A stretch of 64,000 nt of DNA from Lachnospiraceae bacterium (GTDB lineage Bacteria > Bacillota > Clostridia > Lachnospirales > Lachnospiraceae), in the NCBI GenBank assembly GCA_013316825.1, contig WSLY01000002.1, positions 124,001 to 188,000 of the forward strand, given 5' to 3'. Of this stretch, positions 25,914 through 34,372 are shown one piece after another. Under the pieces are notes generated by a model. It made no database searches. It worked only from the letters and a program-made list of their open reading frames with translations, and was not told the DNA's origin. How positions within the stretch are numbered: the stretch's first letter is position 1; each line of letters opens with the position of its first letter. A program made the position numbers and the translations under genes.

Positions 25914-27094
25914 ACCTGCCGTATTTTCTGCATAAGCCCTTCCACATAGCTGTCCGTCGAAAAATCTTCGCTTCGCTTCTTTGCCGCTTCCCCCATTCGT
26001 GACAACTCGTCTTTTCTTTGTAACAGTCCAAGCGCTTCCTTTGCCAGTATGATTTCTTCCTCTTCCACCACCGCGGCATCCAGATTTTTCTCAGGATTCA
26101 TGACGGGCAGAAGCACCCCGTATTCCCCATGGTATATTTTGTGCTGGTCGGCGGCGCTTCTATAATCTTCCAGCAGTATTTCCGCCGGACCGCTTTTACA
26201 GTTGACCGATAAGGGTGGAAGTCCCACCGCCATTGCCTCTATCAGCGAATTGGGAAACCCTTCTGTGTGCGATGTCATAACATACAGGGAAGCTCTGTGC
26301 AGGTAAGCAAAAGGGTTTTTCTGCAGACCGGTAAACAGTACGCCGTCACGCACCCCCAGCTTTTCGGCAAGCGCCTCGTATTCCGAAAAATCCCCGTCCC
26401 CGATAATCATAAGCTTTGTATCGGGCAATTCTTTTCTGATGACGGCGTACGCCTTTATCTGATGCCAAAACCCCTTCACATCATCGGCTCTGCTCATGGA
26501 CGCAATGATGCTGCCAGCGCCTTCAAAAAAAGATTTGTGCCTCTCCTCTATATCCGCCTTGCACAAATCTCTTATTTTTTCCGTATCGCAGGGATTGTAA
26601 AGACACTCCGCCTTGCTTGTGGAAAACAGGCGCCCTATGTCGTCCACCATAACCTTCGCACAGCAAATTACCTTATCCGCGCGCCTGCACAAAAGTTTCA
26701 TAGCTCTTTTGTCCTCCAGCGCGCCGTACCCCCTGATGCCAACCCAGATTTTGTCTTTTACCCGCGACAGCACATTGACAAGGTTTGCCGAAGGGCCAAA
26801 GCTGTAAGTAACCTGAATCTTATGCTGCCGCTTTATTTTTTTAACTGCCGATATTCTGCGAAACACATTCCGAATCTTCCCGAAAACGCCCCGCCTGCTG
26901 CCCAGATTTAAGTCATACATTTCCACGGCGCTGACGTCATACAGCATATTTTTGGTACTAAAGACTACCAAAATCAAGCTGCACTTTTCTTTTAACAGAT
27001 TTGCCGTCATTGCGCAGATTCTCTCAAGTCCGCCCTGATCTAAAAGCGGCACCAGCAGCATGACATTTTTCTTATTTTGCATCTCTTCCTGCAT
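25910..27094 (-). CDS. Glycosyltransferase family 4
   Basis: A 394-residue GT-B enzyme. It has MLLVPLLDQGGLERI, SFGPSANLVN, IIGDGDFSEYEAL and SHTEGFPNSLIEAMAVGLP. Starts at 27109, 27094 and 27082 are all in frame; 27094 is chosen because GGGAG sits eight bases before it. The start overlaps the FemAB-like gene by 23 bases. Last gene of the 41303 promoter unit. Confidence 0.85.
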   Translation of the reverse strand: MQEEMQNKKNVMLLVPLLDQGGLERICAMTANLLKEKCSLILVVFSTKNMLYDVSAVEMYDLNLGSRRGVFGKIRNVFRRISAVKKIKRQHKIQVTYSFGPSANLVNVLSRVKDKIWVGIRGYGALEDKRAMKLLCRRADKVICCAKVMVDDIGRLFSTSKAECLYNPCDTEKIRDLCKADIEERHKSFFEGAGSIIASMSRADDVKGFWHQIKAYAVIRKELPDTKLMIIGDGDFSEYEALAEKLGVRDGVLFTGLQKNPFAYLHRASLYVMTSHTEGFPNSLIEAMAVGLPPLSVNCKSGPAEILLEDYRSAADQHKIYHGEYGVLLPVMNPEKNLDAAVVEEEEIILAKEALGLLQRKDELSRMGEAAKKRSEDFSTDSYVEGLMQKIRQV

Positions 27095-27866
27095 CCGTCT
27101 TTCTCCCATTCTTTATCTTCATTGCGGATACTACCAGTTTACCCGGCAGGGTTTTTCCCGTATAGACATTGTAATATGTGATTGGACTCCCGCCAAATTT
27201 GCACTTGAAAGCATCTATGCCGTTGGGATTCTCCAAGCTGGAGACCCCGCCCCAATCATAAATTTCAATTCCTTTCTTCCGAAACAAAAGCATGTCCTCC
27301 CAGTGCAGCCGCTTGTTAGCTCTTGCTACCAGATTGGCATCCACGGAACTGCTTCTGAAATCAGACGCCGAATGCAAAAGCCTGACCTGTTTGTCCCCCA
27401 CGATATAAGAGTGGAAGACAAGCGGCTCCCTGTCTTGATAAGCAGCCGTAAGCCATATTGCCTCTTCCTCCAGATAAGCCTTAAACTGCGCCCCATTGAA
27501 AGCAACCTTTCTGCCCTTTTCCCGATACATAGTCTCATAGGTTTCCGCAAATTGCCGGATAACCGCCTCTTCCTGTTTCAATTCCTTTGGTGAAAATACG
27601 CTGCACGCCACCCCTTCCTTGCAGTTCCTGCGTATCTCATACCGTACATTCTTATTTATCAGGGAAAGCAAGGTTTCCTCCTCCTGCCGCAAATCGCTTA
27701 AGAGGGTATGAAATTCGGTGGACAAGCTGTTTCTTTCTTTGCTGATTTCGGGCATTCCGTGCCAAAAGCAGATATCGGCTTTCCCCTCCGCCTCCGATGC
27801 TTCCTCATCCGCAAACCATATCTGGGCAATGGATAGCATTTTTTTACGATACGTTATCTGCACCAT
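27072..27866 (-). CDS. FemAB/GNAT-fold transferase-like protein
   Basis: A 264-residue protein. The central part has NVRYEIRRNCKEG and later DWGGVSSLENPNG with FKCKFGG, a C-terminal pattern shared by FemAB-like and BioF2-like acyl/aminoacyl transferases that fold as one or two GNAT units. Such proteins add an amino acid or acyl group to a glycan or peptide. Here the position between two GT4 genes suggests action on a sugar intermediate, for example acylation of an amino sugar. ATG at 27866 has GGGGGA seven bases upstream; a TTG at 27872 is an alternative. Confidence 0.6.
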   Translation of the reverse strand: MVQITYRKKMLSIAQIWFADEEASEAEGKADICFWHGMPEISKERNSLSTEFHTLLSDLRQEEETLLSLINKNVRYEIRRNCKEGVACSVFSPKELKQEEAVIRQFAETYETMYREKGRKVAFNGAQFKAYLEEEAIWLTAAYQDREPLVFHSYIVGDKQVRLLHSASDFRSSSVDANLVARANKRLHWEDMLLFRKKGIEIYDWGGVSSLENPNGIDAFKCKFGGSPITYYNVYTGKTLPGKLVVSAMKIKNGRKTDAGRDAK

Positions 27867-28974
27867 CGTCAATTCCCCCGTAAATTTCTTGATACCGTTT
27901 TGCCTGCTCTTCTATGTCAAATCCGGCTCTTTTTACTTCTAAAAGCCTGCCAGTCCGCTCATAGGCGCTGTGCGCAATGATATAATCCGCCCACTCTGCA
28001 GCCGTTTTTTGCAGACTGTAAAACGTCGTCAAATCCGTGATGCCCACTTCCTGTGTAATCGTATCGGAAATCAGGCAGCGAAGCCCCGCCGTCTGCGCCT
28101 CCACGACAGTACCCGGAAGTCCCTCGTACAGGGACGGGAACAAAAGATAATCAAACGCCTGATAATAGCGGCTTACCTCTGCCTGATTGCCAAGGAAGAA
28201 AACCGCCTGTGCAATCCCCAGCTCCTCCGCCCGCTTTTTCACTGTCTCCATGAGCACGCCTTCTCCCAGAAGAAGCAGTACCGCATTCTTTTGCCGCTTA
28301 TATATCTCAAAAAAGATTTGTAACAGAAAAACATGATTTTTGGGGCTGCGGAAGCTTCCCACGTGCCCGATGACAAACTTTCCTTCCAGCTTCAGCCTGC
28401 GCCGCATCTCTTCGCGCACCGCAGCATCGTAGACATACTTTTTGGCATCGATGGCATTGGGAATTACCTCTGTCCTGCCCTTTTTGACCCATCGCCTGCC
28501 ATAGGCTGATATGGCGGCGTCTTTCGAACAGGCAAGACAGTAATCCGCCTTATATTTTAAAGGCAGACGAAGAATTCTTGTCACGATTCCTTTGATTCCC
28601 GCCGGCACGCCCGCGCTTCTGACATGGGCAATCGCCAGCGGCACGCCCGCGCGCTTTGCAATGGGCAGATAAATCGAAGCCGTGCTTGTCATATGTCCGT
28701 GCACCGCCCGAAAATCATGGTGTGCGGCAAAAAACCGTTTCAACGCTTTCCTGTAGCCGAACCAGTTATACACCTTAAAACGGGGAATGCGGTAAACATT
28801 CCCCCCCAACGACTTGATTTCCTTATCAAAATGTTCCTCACCGGAGGAATGCACCAAAAAATCAAACTGCATTTTCTCTCTGTCAATGCTGCGGTACAAG
28901 TCCATAATCCGGCTCTCTGCACCACCCAGACTTAAGCCTCCCAGCACATGAAGTATCCTAACCGGTTCTTTCAT
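27844..28974 (-). CDS. Glycosyltransferase family 4 (EpsF-like)
   Basis: A 376-residue GT-B enzyme with ILHVLGGLSLGGAESRIMD, VHGHMTST, VIGHVGSFRSPKNH and SLYEGLPGTVVEAQTAGL. These are the motifs of EpsF-type transferases of Firmicutes exopolysaccharide loci. AAGGA lies six to seven bases before the ATG at 28974; the upstream extension falls inside the deacetylase gene. It overlaps the FemAB-like gene by 23 bases and starts 11 bases before the stop end of neighbouring coding sequence is cleared. Confidence 0.85.
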   Translation of the reverse strand: MKEPVRILHVLGGLSLGGAESRIMDLYRSIDREKMQFDFLVHSSGEEHFDKEIKSLGGNVYRIPRFKVYNWFGYRKALKRFFAAHHDFRAVHGHMTSTASIYLPIAKRAGVPLAIAHVRSAGVPAGIKGIVTRILRLPLKYKADYCLACSKDAAISAYGRRWVKKGRTEVIPNAIDAKKYVYDAAVREEMRRRLKLEGKFVIGHVGSFRSPKNHVFLLQIFFEIYKRQKNAVLLLLGEGVLMETVKKRAEELGIAQAVFFLGNQAEVSRYYQAFDYLLFPSLYEGLPGTVVEAQTAGLRCLISDTITQEVGITDLTTFYSLQKTAAEWADYIIAHSAYERTGRLLEVKRAGFDIEEQAKRYQEIYGGIDDGADNVS

Positions 28975-28985
28975 ATTTTTCCTTT

Positions 28986-29723
28986 CTATCCTCTCAGCTT
29001 CACTAAAACCCGCTTTACATTTGCCAGCAGAATTTCCATACACCGTCCGGCAAATCCTCTTTTTACGGGCGCCTCCAGAAGATATGCGCCATAGGAAATA
29101 AAGCTGCCCTCATGCTCCTCAAACAGCCTGCGGTATCCCGCCATCGCCTCTTCGTCAATCCCGTTGGCGTGTATCACCATGGTTGTTGTTCCGCCTTTCT
29201 TTTTCAAGCTCCTGCCCAGCATAAAGGAAATCGGATAGAAAATCATATCCCGCCACACATAAGGCTTTTTTCCAAAGCCATCCGTTATCTTCGTATAGCC
29301 CAGTTTCTTTAATGCCTTTAAGGTATTTTTATCATAGGAATGTCCCGGCGCCATAAAAATATCCGTTTTGATTCCATTTCTCTGCAAAACCTCCGATGCT
29401 TTTTCCAGCATATCAAGCTGCTCTTCAAAAGAAAGACCTGCAAATTCCGAAAAATGATTCAGCGGGAAAAGTCCGCCCTTCTTTGTGGCATATACATGCC
29501 TATAGCCATGCAGGGCAATACACCAGCCATCCTCCTGCAATTCCTTTATGTATTCCCAGAAATCCCCTGCTGCCTTCGCCCTGTGCAGATTTTCATCCCT
29601 GTTATCCGGCACCACGCCAAGCAGGGGTCTGACATGATGTGCGTCCAGTATCTCCTTAAATGCCAAAAATCGTTCCCAGTCCATATCGGGCGTGATGTCA
29701 TCCATGCGAACTGCAATCTTCAT
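28986..29723 (-). CDS. DUF2334-like polysaccharide deacetylase
   Basis: A 245-residue protein lacking a signal peptide. RMDDITP (6-12) gives the Asp-Asp pair, ALHGYRH (70-76) the two histidines, MAPGHSYD (124-131) the following active-site motif and VIHANG the late histidine: a complete CE4-like metal site. It is probably a cytoplasmic N-deacetylase of a sugar nucleotide or lipid-linked sugar. The formyltransferase gene is immediately upstream (28 bases), and a deacetylate-then-formylate sequence is an attractive reading. AGGAGG lies 11 bases before the ATG. Confidence 0.75.
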   Translation of the reverse strand: MKIAVRMDDITPDMDWERFLAFKEILDAHHVRPLLGVVPDNRDENLHRAKAAGDFWEYIKELQEDGWCIALHGYRHVYATKKGGLFPLNHFSEFAGLSFEEQLDMLEKASEVLQRNGIKTDIFMAPGHSYDKNTLKALKKLGYTKITDGFGKKPYVWRDMIFYPISFMLGRSLKKKGGTTTMVIHANGIDEEAMAGYRRLFEEHEGSFISYGAYLLEAPVKRGFAGRCMEILLANVKRVLVKLRG

Positions 29724-29751
29724 CTTTTTTCATACCTCCTGCCCGATAGCG

Positions 29752-30672
29752 CTACTCCAACACGGCGCCCCGCACAATTGTGATGTCAGCCTCGTAATTT
29801 TTGATAAGCAGGGAACCGTCCACCGTTCTTACCACCGGCTGCCCGTCAAACACCTCTATCACCTCTCCCGGCTTATAATCGGAGAAATCCAGCATCTCAT
29901 CAAAAGGAACCGCCTCCCATATAATAACCTTTTCTCCTTTCACAAAGGCAAACGCGCCGGGGAACGGTGCGCTCACGCCCCGTATCAGATTATAAATATC
30001 GCGGGTCCTGCCATGAAAATCTATTTTTCCGTCTTCCGGCGTCCGCTTTTCATACCAGGAATCAAAGTCCTTTGATTCCTGACGTATGCTGATATTTCCC
30101 TCTTTATAAGCCGCAAGCAGTCTGCGAATCAGATTCTTGGAGCAAATAATATTTTTATACTGCATACTCCTTACGGTATCATAGGGCGTAATCGCGCACA
30201 TTTCATTGGCAAATATATTGGGGCTGTCCGCCTTTTCATCATACCGAAACAAATTCAGTATAAATCTGGTATCCCCGTTTATGATGGACCAGTTTAAAGG
30301 AGAACGTCCCCTTCCAAAAGGAAGATAGGCGCAGTTGCCGTGAAACCCAAACACCCCATGCCGAAAACGCTCCAGCACCGCGGCAGGAATCAGCCGCTGC
30401 CACCCCATAGAAATACCGATGTCAAAAGTATTCTCTAAAAAGAAGTCCCTTGTCGTTTCATCCTTTAAAGCATAGCTGTCCACTTCCCTGACCTGAATAC
30501 CGTATTTTTCTGTCAGGGAAGAAAGCCCTTTAAAACCGGAAACCTGATTTTTGCTTAACACCTCTCTGCTGATGGTGACTACCAAATCTACCGGACAGAT
30601 ATTCTCCTGAATAAATTCCACGATTCTTTCCGTGGTATCCTTTACGCCAAACACAACCACTTTATAATGCAT
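29752..30672 (-). CDS. Formyltransferase family protein (probable sugar N-formyltransferase)
   Basis: A 306-residue protein with the formyl-transferase fold. GFHGNCAYLPFGRGRSPLNW (109-128) matches the 10-formyltetrahydrofolate loop, with catalytic-type His111. Asp149 in EKADSPN fits the catalytic Asp, and IRGVSAPFPGAF is the C-terminal domain motif of methionyl-tRNA formyltransferase relatives. The Asn two residues before the His in classical enzymes is Gly here, and the loop is about two residues longer, so this is a variant branch. Context (WbpP-like epimerase 18 bases upstream, deacetylase downstream) points to N-formylation of an amino sugar. Confidence 0.78.
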   Translation of the reverse strand: MHYKVVVFGVKDTTERIVEFIQENICPVDLVVTISREVLSKNQVSGFKGLSSLTEKYGIQVREVDSYALKDETTRDFFLENTFDIGISMGWQRLIPAAVLERFRHGVFGFHGNCAYLPFGRGRSPLNWSIINGDTRFILNLFRYDEKADSPNIFANEMCAITPYDTVRSMQYKNIICSKNLIRRLLAAYKEGNISIRQESKDFDSWYEKRTPEDGKIDFHGRTRDIYNLIRGVSAPFPGAFAFVKGEKVIIWEAVPFDEMLDFSDYKPGEVIEVFDGQPVVRTVDGSLLIKNYEADITIVRGAVLE

Positions 30673-30690
30673 TCCGGCTTTCCTTTCCGC

Positions 30691-31665
30691 TTACAAATTC
30701 GCCTTGTACCAGTCAATCGCAAGGGCAATGCCCGCTTTAAAGTCGTACTCCGGCGCATAGCCGAGCAATTCTCTTGCCTTGCTGATATCCGCATTGGAAT
30801 CCCTGATATCACCCGGGCGGTTCGGTCCATACTTCGGCTCTATTTTTTTGCCCAGCGCTTCACACAAATCGTGATAAATATCAATCAAAAATTCTCTGCC
30901 GCCGGCGCCGATATTGAAAGCTTCTCCGCCGGCTTCGCCTGATGCAAGGCACGCTTTTAAATTGGCCTCGATTACATTGTCAATGTAGGTAAAGTCCCTT
31001 GACTGCATGCCGTCCCCATTGATGGTGGGCGCCTCGTCGTTTAACAAAAGCTTAATAAATTTCGGAATCACTGCCGCATACATGCCCTCCGGATTTTGTC
31101 TCCTGCCAAAAACGTTAAAATACCGTAAGCCATAGGTGTCCAGTCCATATAAAACCTTATAAAGCCTTCCATATTCCTCATCTACTTTTTTGGTGAGGGC
31201 ATAGGGAGAAAGCACATTCCCTTCCTCACCTTCTTTTTTGGGCAGCACCGGATGGTCGCCGTACACGGACGAGCTTGACGCATACACAAATTTCTTCACG
31301 CCGTTTTGCCTTGCCGCTTCCATCATGTTTAATGTGCCCTTAATATTAATTTCCTCATACAAAAGCGGCATCTCAATGCTCCTCGGCACACTGCCCCATG
31401 CTGCCTGATTGAGCACATAGTCCGCCCCTTTACAGGCCTCCATGCAGGTATCCAAATCACGGATGTCCCCCTTGATAAAGGTAAAACGACCGCTTTTCTC
31501 CAAATGCGCAACATTGTCATAGCTGCCCGTGGAAAGGTTGTCCAGACACCTGACCGTATACCCCATCTCCACAAGTGCCTCGCACAGATTGGAGCCGATA
31601 AAGCCGGCGCCTCCTGTCACAAGAAACACACTCTCTGATGCAAATTTTAAATCCTGATAGCCCAT
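30691..31665 (-). CDS. wbpP: UDP-N-acetylglucosamine (or uronate) 4-epimerase, WbpP/TviC type
   Basis: A 324-residue extended SDR. VTGGAGFIG (16-24) binds NAD, ASSSSVYGDHP (129-139) and Tyr155-x-x-x-Lys159 form the catalytic set, and AAWGSVPRSIEMP, LRYFNVFGRRQNPEG and INGDG..SRDFTYIDNV are hallmarks of WbpP-type epimerases. These convert UDP-GlcNAc to UDP-GalNAc, or UDP-GlcNAcA to UDP-GalNAcA. The WbpO-like dehydrogenase in the same unit completes a UDP-GalNAcA route. AAAGGA lies eight bases before the ATG at 31665; the frame is open upstream but only inside the preceding gene. Confidence 0.9.
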   Translation of the reverse strand: MGYQDLKFASESVFLVTGGAGFIGSNLCEALVEMGYTVRCLDNLSTGSYDNVAHLEKSGRFTFIKGDIRDLDTCMEACKGADYVLNQAAWGSVPRSIEMPLLYEEINIKGTLNMMEAARQNGVKKFVYASSSSVYGDHPVLPKKEGEEGNVLSPYALTKKVDEEYGRLYKVLYGLDTYGLRYFNVFGRRQNPEGMYAAVIPKFIKLLLNDEAPTINGDGMQSRDFTYIDNVIEANLKACLASGEAGGEAFNIGAGGREFLIDIYHDLCEALGKKIEPKYGPNRPGDIRDSNADISKARELLGYAPEYDFKAGIALAIDWYKANL

Positions 31666-33071
31666 GATTGTAATCCTTTCTCCGCCCTCTCCTTCTGCCA
31701 CGTCCTGAACGCCGTAATCAGAAGCAGGAAACAGGCGGTGTAAAATAGTGAAAATCCATATATCATATACCGTGACAATGTCATAATGGTGATGGATACC
31801 GTACATACGTTACCCAGTATAAAGAGCATCGTCAACAGATAGAACCACACGGCATTATCTGTTTTTTGTCCTTTTCTCCGGTTCTTTTGTATCATAAACA
31901 CAGCCATCCCCATGGACAGCAGATAGAACAGACCTGCTATCCAGTTCATTACGGGATGCACAACCGCAATACTGCGTATCATACCATAGGCGGCAAGTAT
32001 CAGGTAATTTGTCAGCCATCTGCCAAAGCACTTGGGAAGAATTCCCTTGATAATCTTCATGGAAGTTTCATCCGCCCGCAGATTAATGATAATATAATCG
32101 TCCACTACCGTTTTTTTATACGTCTGATAATACAAATCCTCAATGATTTCAAATTTTATCGTATCGTGCCATTTTTCTATATGTTCCGCTTTTTCCGTAA
32201 AAGAGCTGCCCGCATACCGGTACGCCGCCTCTCTTTCATCTGCCATGTCATACATAAGATAAAAAAATTCCCTCGCCTCCTCATCCTTGATGTTTTCCCC
32301 ATCTTCCCTGTCAGAGACGTAAAGAATGTTGGTAAGCGTATTGACACCGCCGTAGGTATTATTGATAAAATGCCCATTAAAAGCCAGATTATAACATTTG
32401 ACTAAAAACAGCCGCAGCAAAAATGCCAATGCCACAATCCCTACAATGCCGCACAGCCGCAGCATTTTTTTGAAAAACTCTGCTTTTCCTCTGAGCGTCC
32501 TGACAACCAAAACAACCATCCATACCAAAATAGCCGCCATCATCTGGCTTCTTGTCAGGGACAAAACCAGCGCAAGAATACCCGCTTTCACCGCCGCTTT
32601 CCAAAATTGCTTCTTCCCAGCCGTAAACATATCAAAGCACCCTGTGATAAAAAACAAAAAAAGCGGCAGGCACAGAGCTTCGCTCATCACGGAGTTGGGT
32701 ATAAAAATCCGCAGTACCGAAAAATATCTGGTAAAAAGATACGGGATAATTCCCAACAGAACGACAAGTATCTCCTCCCACAAAAGCAAAGAGAACTTCC
32801 TGTACAAATACTCCGCAAAAAACCATATGCTGACTGCTGCCAGCACATTTTGTATCACGCCGGCAGCATAGAGCCATCCCGCGTCGCAGATGCCTCTGAT
32901 TATCCATAAAAACAGCGGATACAGCGGCTCCCTGTGAATATGCATTCGGATATACTGGTCCGAATCGTTATAAAGCGCGGGGCCAAAAGCAGCAAGCATA
33001 CCCAGAAAGCCCAAAAGCAGCGCCGCCAGCAATAAATAGGATTTCGTCCGCCCTGCTTTTACAGTCTCCAA
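31647..33071 (-). CDS. Polytopic membrane protein, GT-C glycosyltransferase-like, TTG start
   Basis: A 474-residue protein with about ten hydrophobic segments. After the first helix comes LYNDSDQYIRM and then HREPLYPLF, an acidic-then-basic loop and R-x-P-L-Y-P motif like those of GT39/PMT-type membrane transferases. The start is TTG at 33071 with AGGAGG ten bases upstream, overlapping the dehydrogenase by 13 bases. It lies between the two UDP-GalNAcA genes, so it is expressed with them. The enzymatic role is inferred only from topology. Confidence 0.6.
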   Translation of the reverse strand: METVKAGRTKSYLLLAALLLGFLGMLAAFGPALYNDSDQYIRMHIHREPLYPLFLWIIRGICDAGWLYAAGVIQNVLAAVSIWFFAEYLYRKFSLLLWEEILVVLLGIIPYLFTRYFSVLRIFIPNSVMSEALCLPLFLFFITGCFDMFTAGKKQFWKAAVKAGILALVLSLTRSQMMAAILVWMVVLVVRTLRGKAEFFKKMLRLCGIVGIVALAFLLRLFLVKCYNLAFNGHFINNTYGGVNTLTNILYVSDREDGENIKDEEAREFFYLMYDMADEREAAYRYAGSSFTEKAEHIEKWHDTIKFEIIEDLYYQTYKKTVVDDYIIINLRADETSMKIIKGILPKCFGRWLTNYLILAAYGMIRSIAVVHPVMNWIAGLFYLLSMGMAVFMIQKNRRKGQKTDNAVWFYLLTMLFILGNVCTVSITIMTLSRYMIYGFSLFYTACFLLLITAFRTWQKERAEKGLQSWAIRI

Positions 33072-34372
33072 TACAGATAGTCCTCCTGATATTCCTTCTT
33101 GTCAAGCAGTCCCTTCAAATCCATGAGTACCTTTTTCTTATGCGCCGCGTTGAAAAACGCCGCAATATCCTCTTTGCCATATTGGAGGAACGCCTCATGT
33201 GCAACCGCAATAATCACGGCATCCATGTTTTTCACGTCTTCCATATCGGCAAACGTAATATGATAGAGGCTCCTAGCCTCCTCCGCATCCGCTGCGGGGT
33301 CTACCACCAGCGGCGTAATGCCGTATTCTTTTAATTCCCTGTAAATATCAATCACCTTTGTGTTTCTGGTGTCGGGGCAGTTTTCCTTGAAGGTAAAGCC
33401 TAAAATCGCTATCTTCGCGTTTTTAACTGCAATGTCCGACTTAATCAAATTCTTTACCAGACTCTCCGCCACATATTTTCCCATATCGTCATTGATTCTC
33501 CTGCCTGACAGGATAATCTGGGAATGATAACCGAGCTGCTCCGCTTTATAAGTCAGATAATAAGGATCCACGCCGATGCAGTGTCCGCCTACAAGTCCCG
33601 GATAAAATTTTAAGAAATTCCACTTTGTCCCAGCCGCCTCCAGCACGGACTTTGTATCAATCCCCATCTTATTGAAAATGATGGACAGTTCGTTCATAAA
33701 AGCAATATTAATGTCCCTCTGGCTGTTTTCGATAACTTTTGCGGCCTCCGCAACCTTGATGGATTCGGCACGGTATACGCCTGCCTCCACCACCAGCTCA
33801 TATACCTTTGCAATCTCTTCAAGGGTTTCTTCATCCATACCGGATACAATTTTGGTAATGGTCTCCAGACGATGTACCTTATCGCCGGGGTTAATCCGCT
33901 CGGGAGAATATCCGATTTTAAAATCCACGCCGCATTTCAATCCGGATTCCTTTTCCAGAATCGGCACGCAGATATCTTCCGTCACACCAGGGTATACGGT
34001 GGACTCAAACACCACAATGGAACCCTTTGTCAGATTTTGGCCCAAAAGCCGGCTGGCTCCTTCCACCGGAGACAAATCCGGCGTGTGGTCGTCATTTACA
34101 GGAGTCGGAACCGCTACAATATGAAACTTCGCTTCCTTTAAACGCGAGGGATCGGACGTAAACTCCACCGTGGTATGCCGAATCACTTCATCCCCGACTT
34201 CCTTTGTCGGGTCAATACCGCTCTTGTAGAGTTCTATTTTTTTCTTGTTTAAATCAAATCCCAGTACCTTGACTTTTCTGGCAAAAGCAACCGCAATGGG
34301 CATTCCCACATAACCCAGACCTACCAAAGACAATGTTTCTTCGCCGCTTAAAATTTTTTTATACAAGTCCAT
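33059..34372 (-). CDS. wbpO: UDP-HexNAc C6-dehydrogenase, WbpO/TviB type
   Basis: A 437-residue nucleotide-sugar dehydrogenase. GLGYVGMP (18-25) binds NAD, VPTPVNDDHTPDL and YSPERINPGDK are substrate-site motifs, and GLVGGHCIGVDPYY (259-272) contains catalytic Cys265. The stretch KVIENSQRDINIAFMNEL and AAGTKWNFL closely follow the WbpO/TviB/WbpA-like group that oxidises UDP-GalNAc or UDP-GlcNAc to the uronic acid. Together with the WbpP-like epimerase this gives UDP-GalNAcA. It overlaps the GT4 upstream by 14 bases. GGAGAG precedes the ATG. Confidence 0.9.
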   Translation of the reverse strand: MDLYKKILSGEETLSLVGLGYVGMPIAVAFARKVKVLGFDLNKKKIELYKSGIDPTKEVGDEVIRHTTVEFTSDPSRLKEAKFHIVAVPTPVNDDHTPDLSPVEGASRLLGQNLTKGSIVVFESTVYPGVTEDICVPILEKESGLKCGVDFKIGYSPERINPGDKVHRLETITKIVSGMDEETLEEIAKVYELVVEAGVYRAESIKVAEAAKVIENSQRDINIAFMNELSIIFNKMGIDTKSVLEAAGTKWNFLKFYPGLVGGHCIGVDPYYLTYKAEQLGYHSQIILSGRRINDDMGKYVAESLVKNLIKSDIAVKNAKIAILGFTFKENCPDTRNTKVIDIYRELKEYGITPLVVDPAADAEEARSLYHITFADMEDVKNMDAVIIAVAHEAFLQYGKEDIAAFFNAAHKKKVLMDLKGLLDKKEYQEDYLYWRL

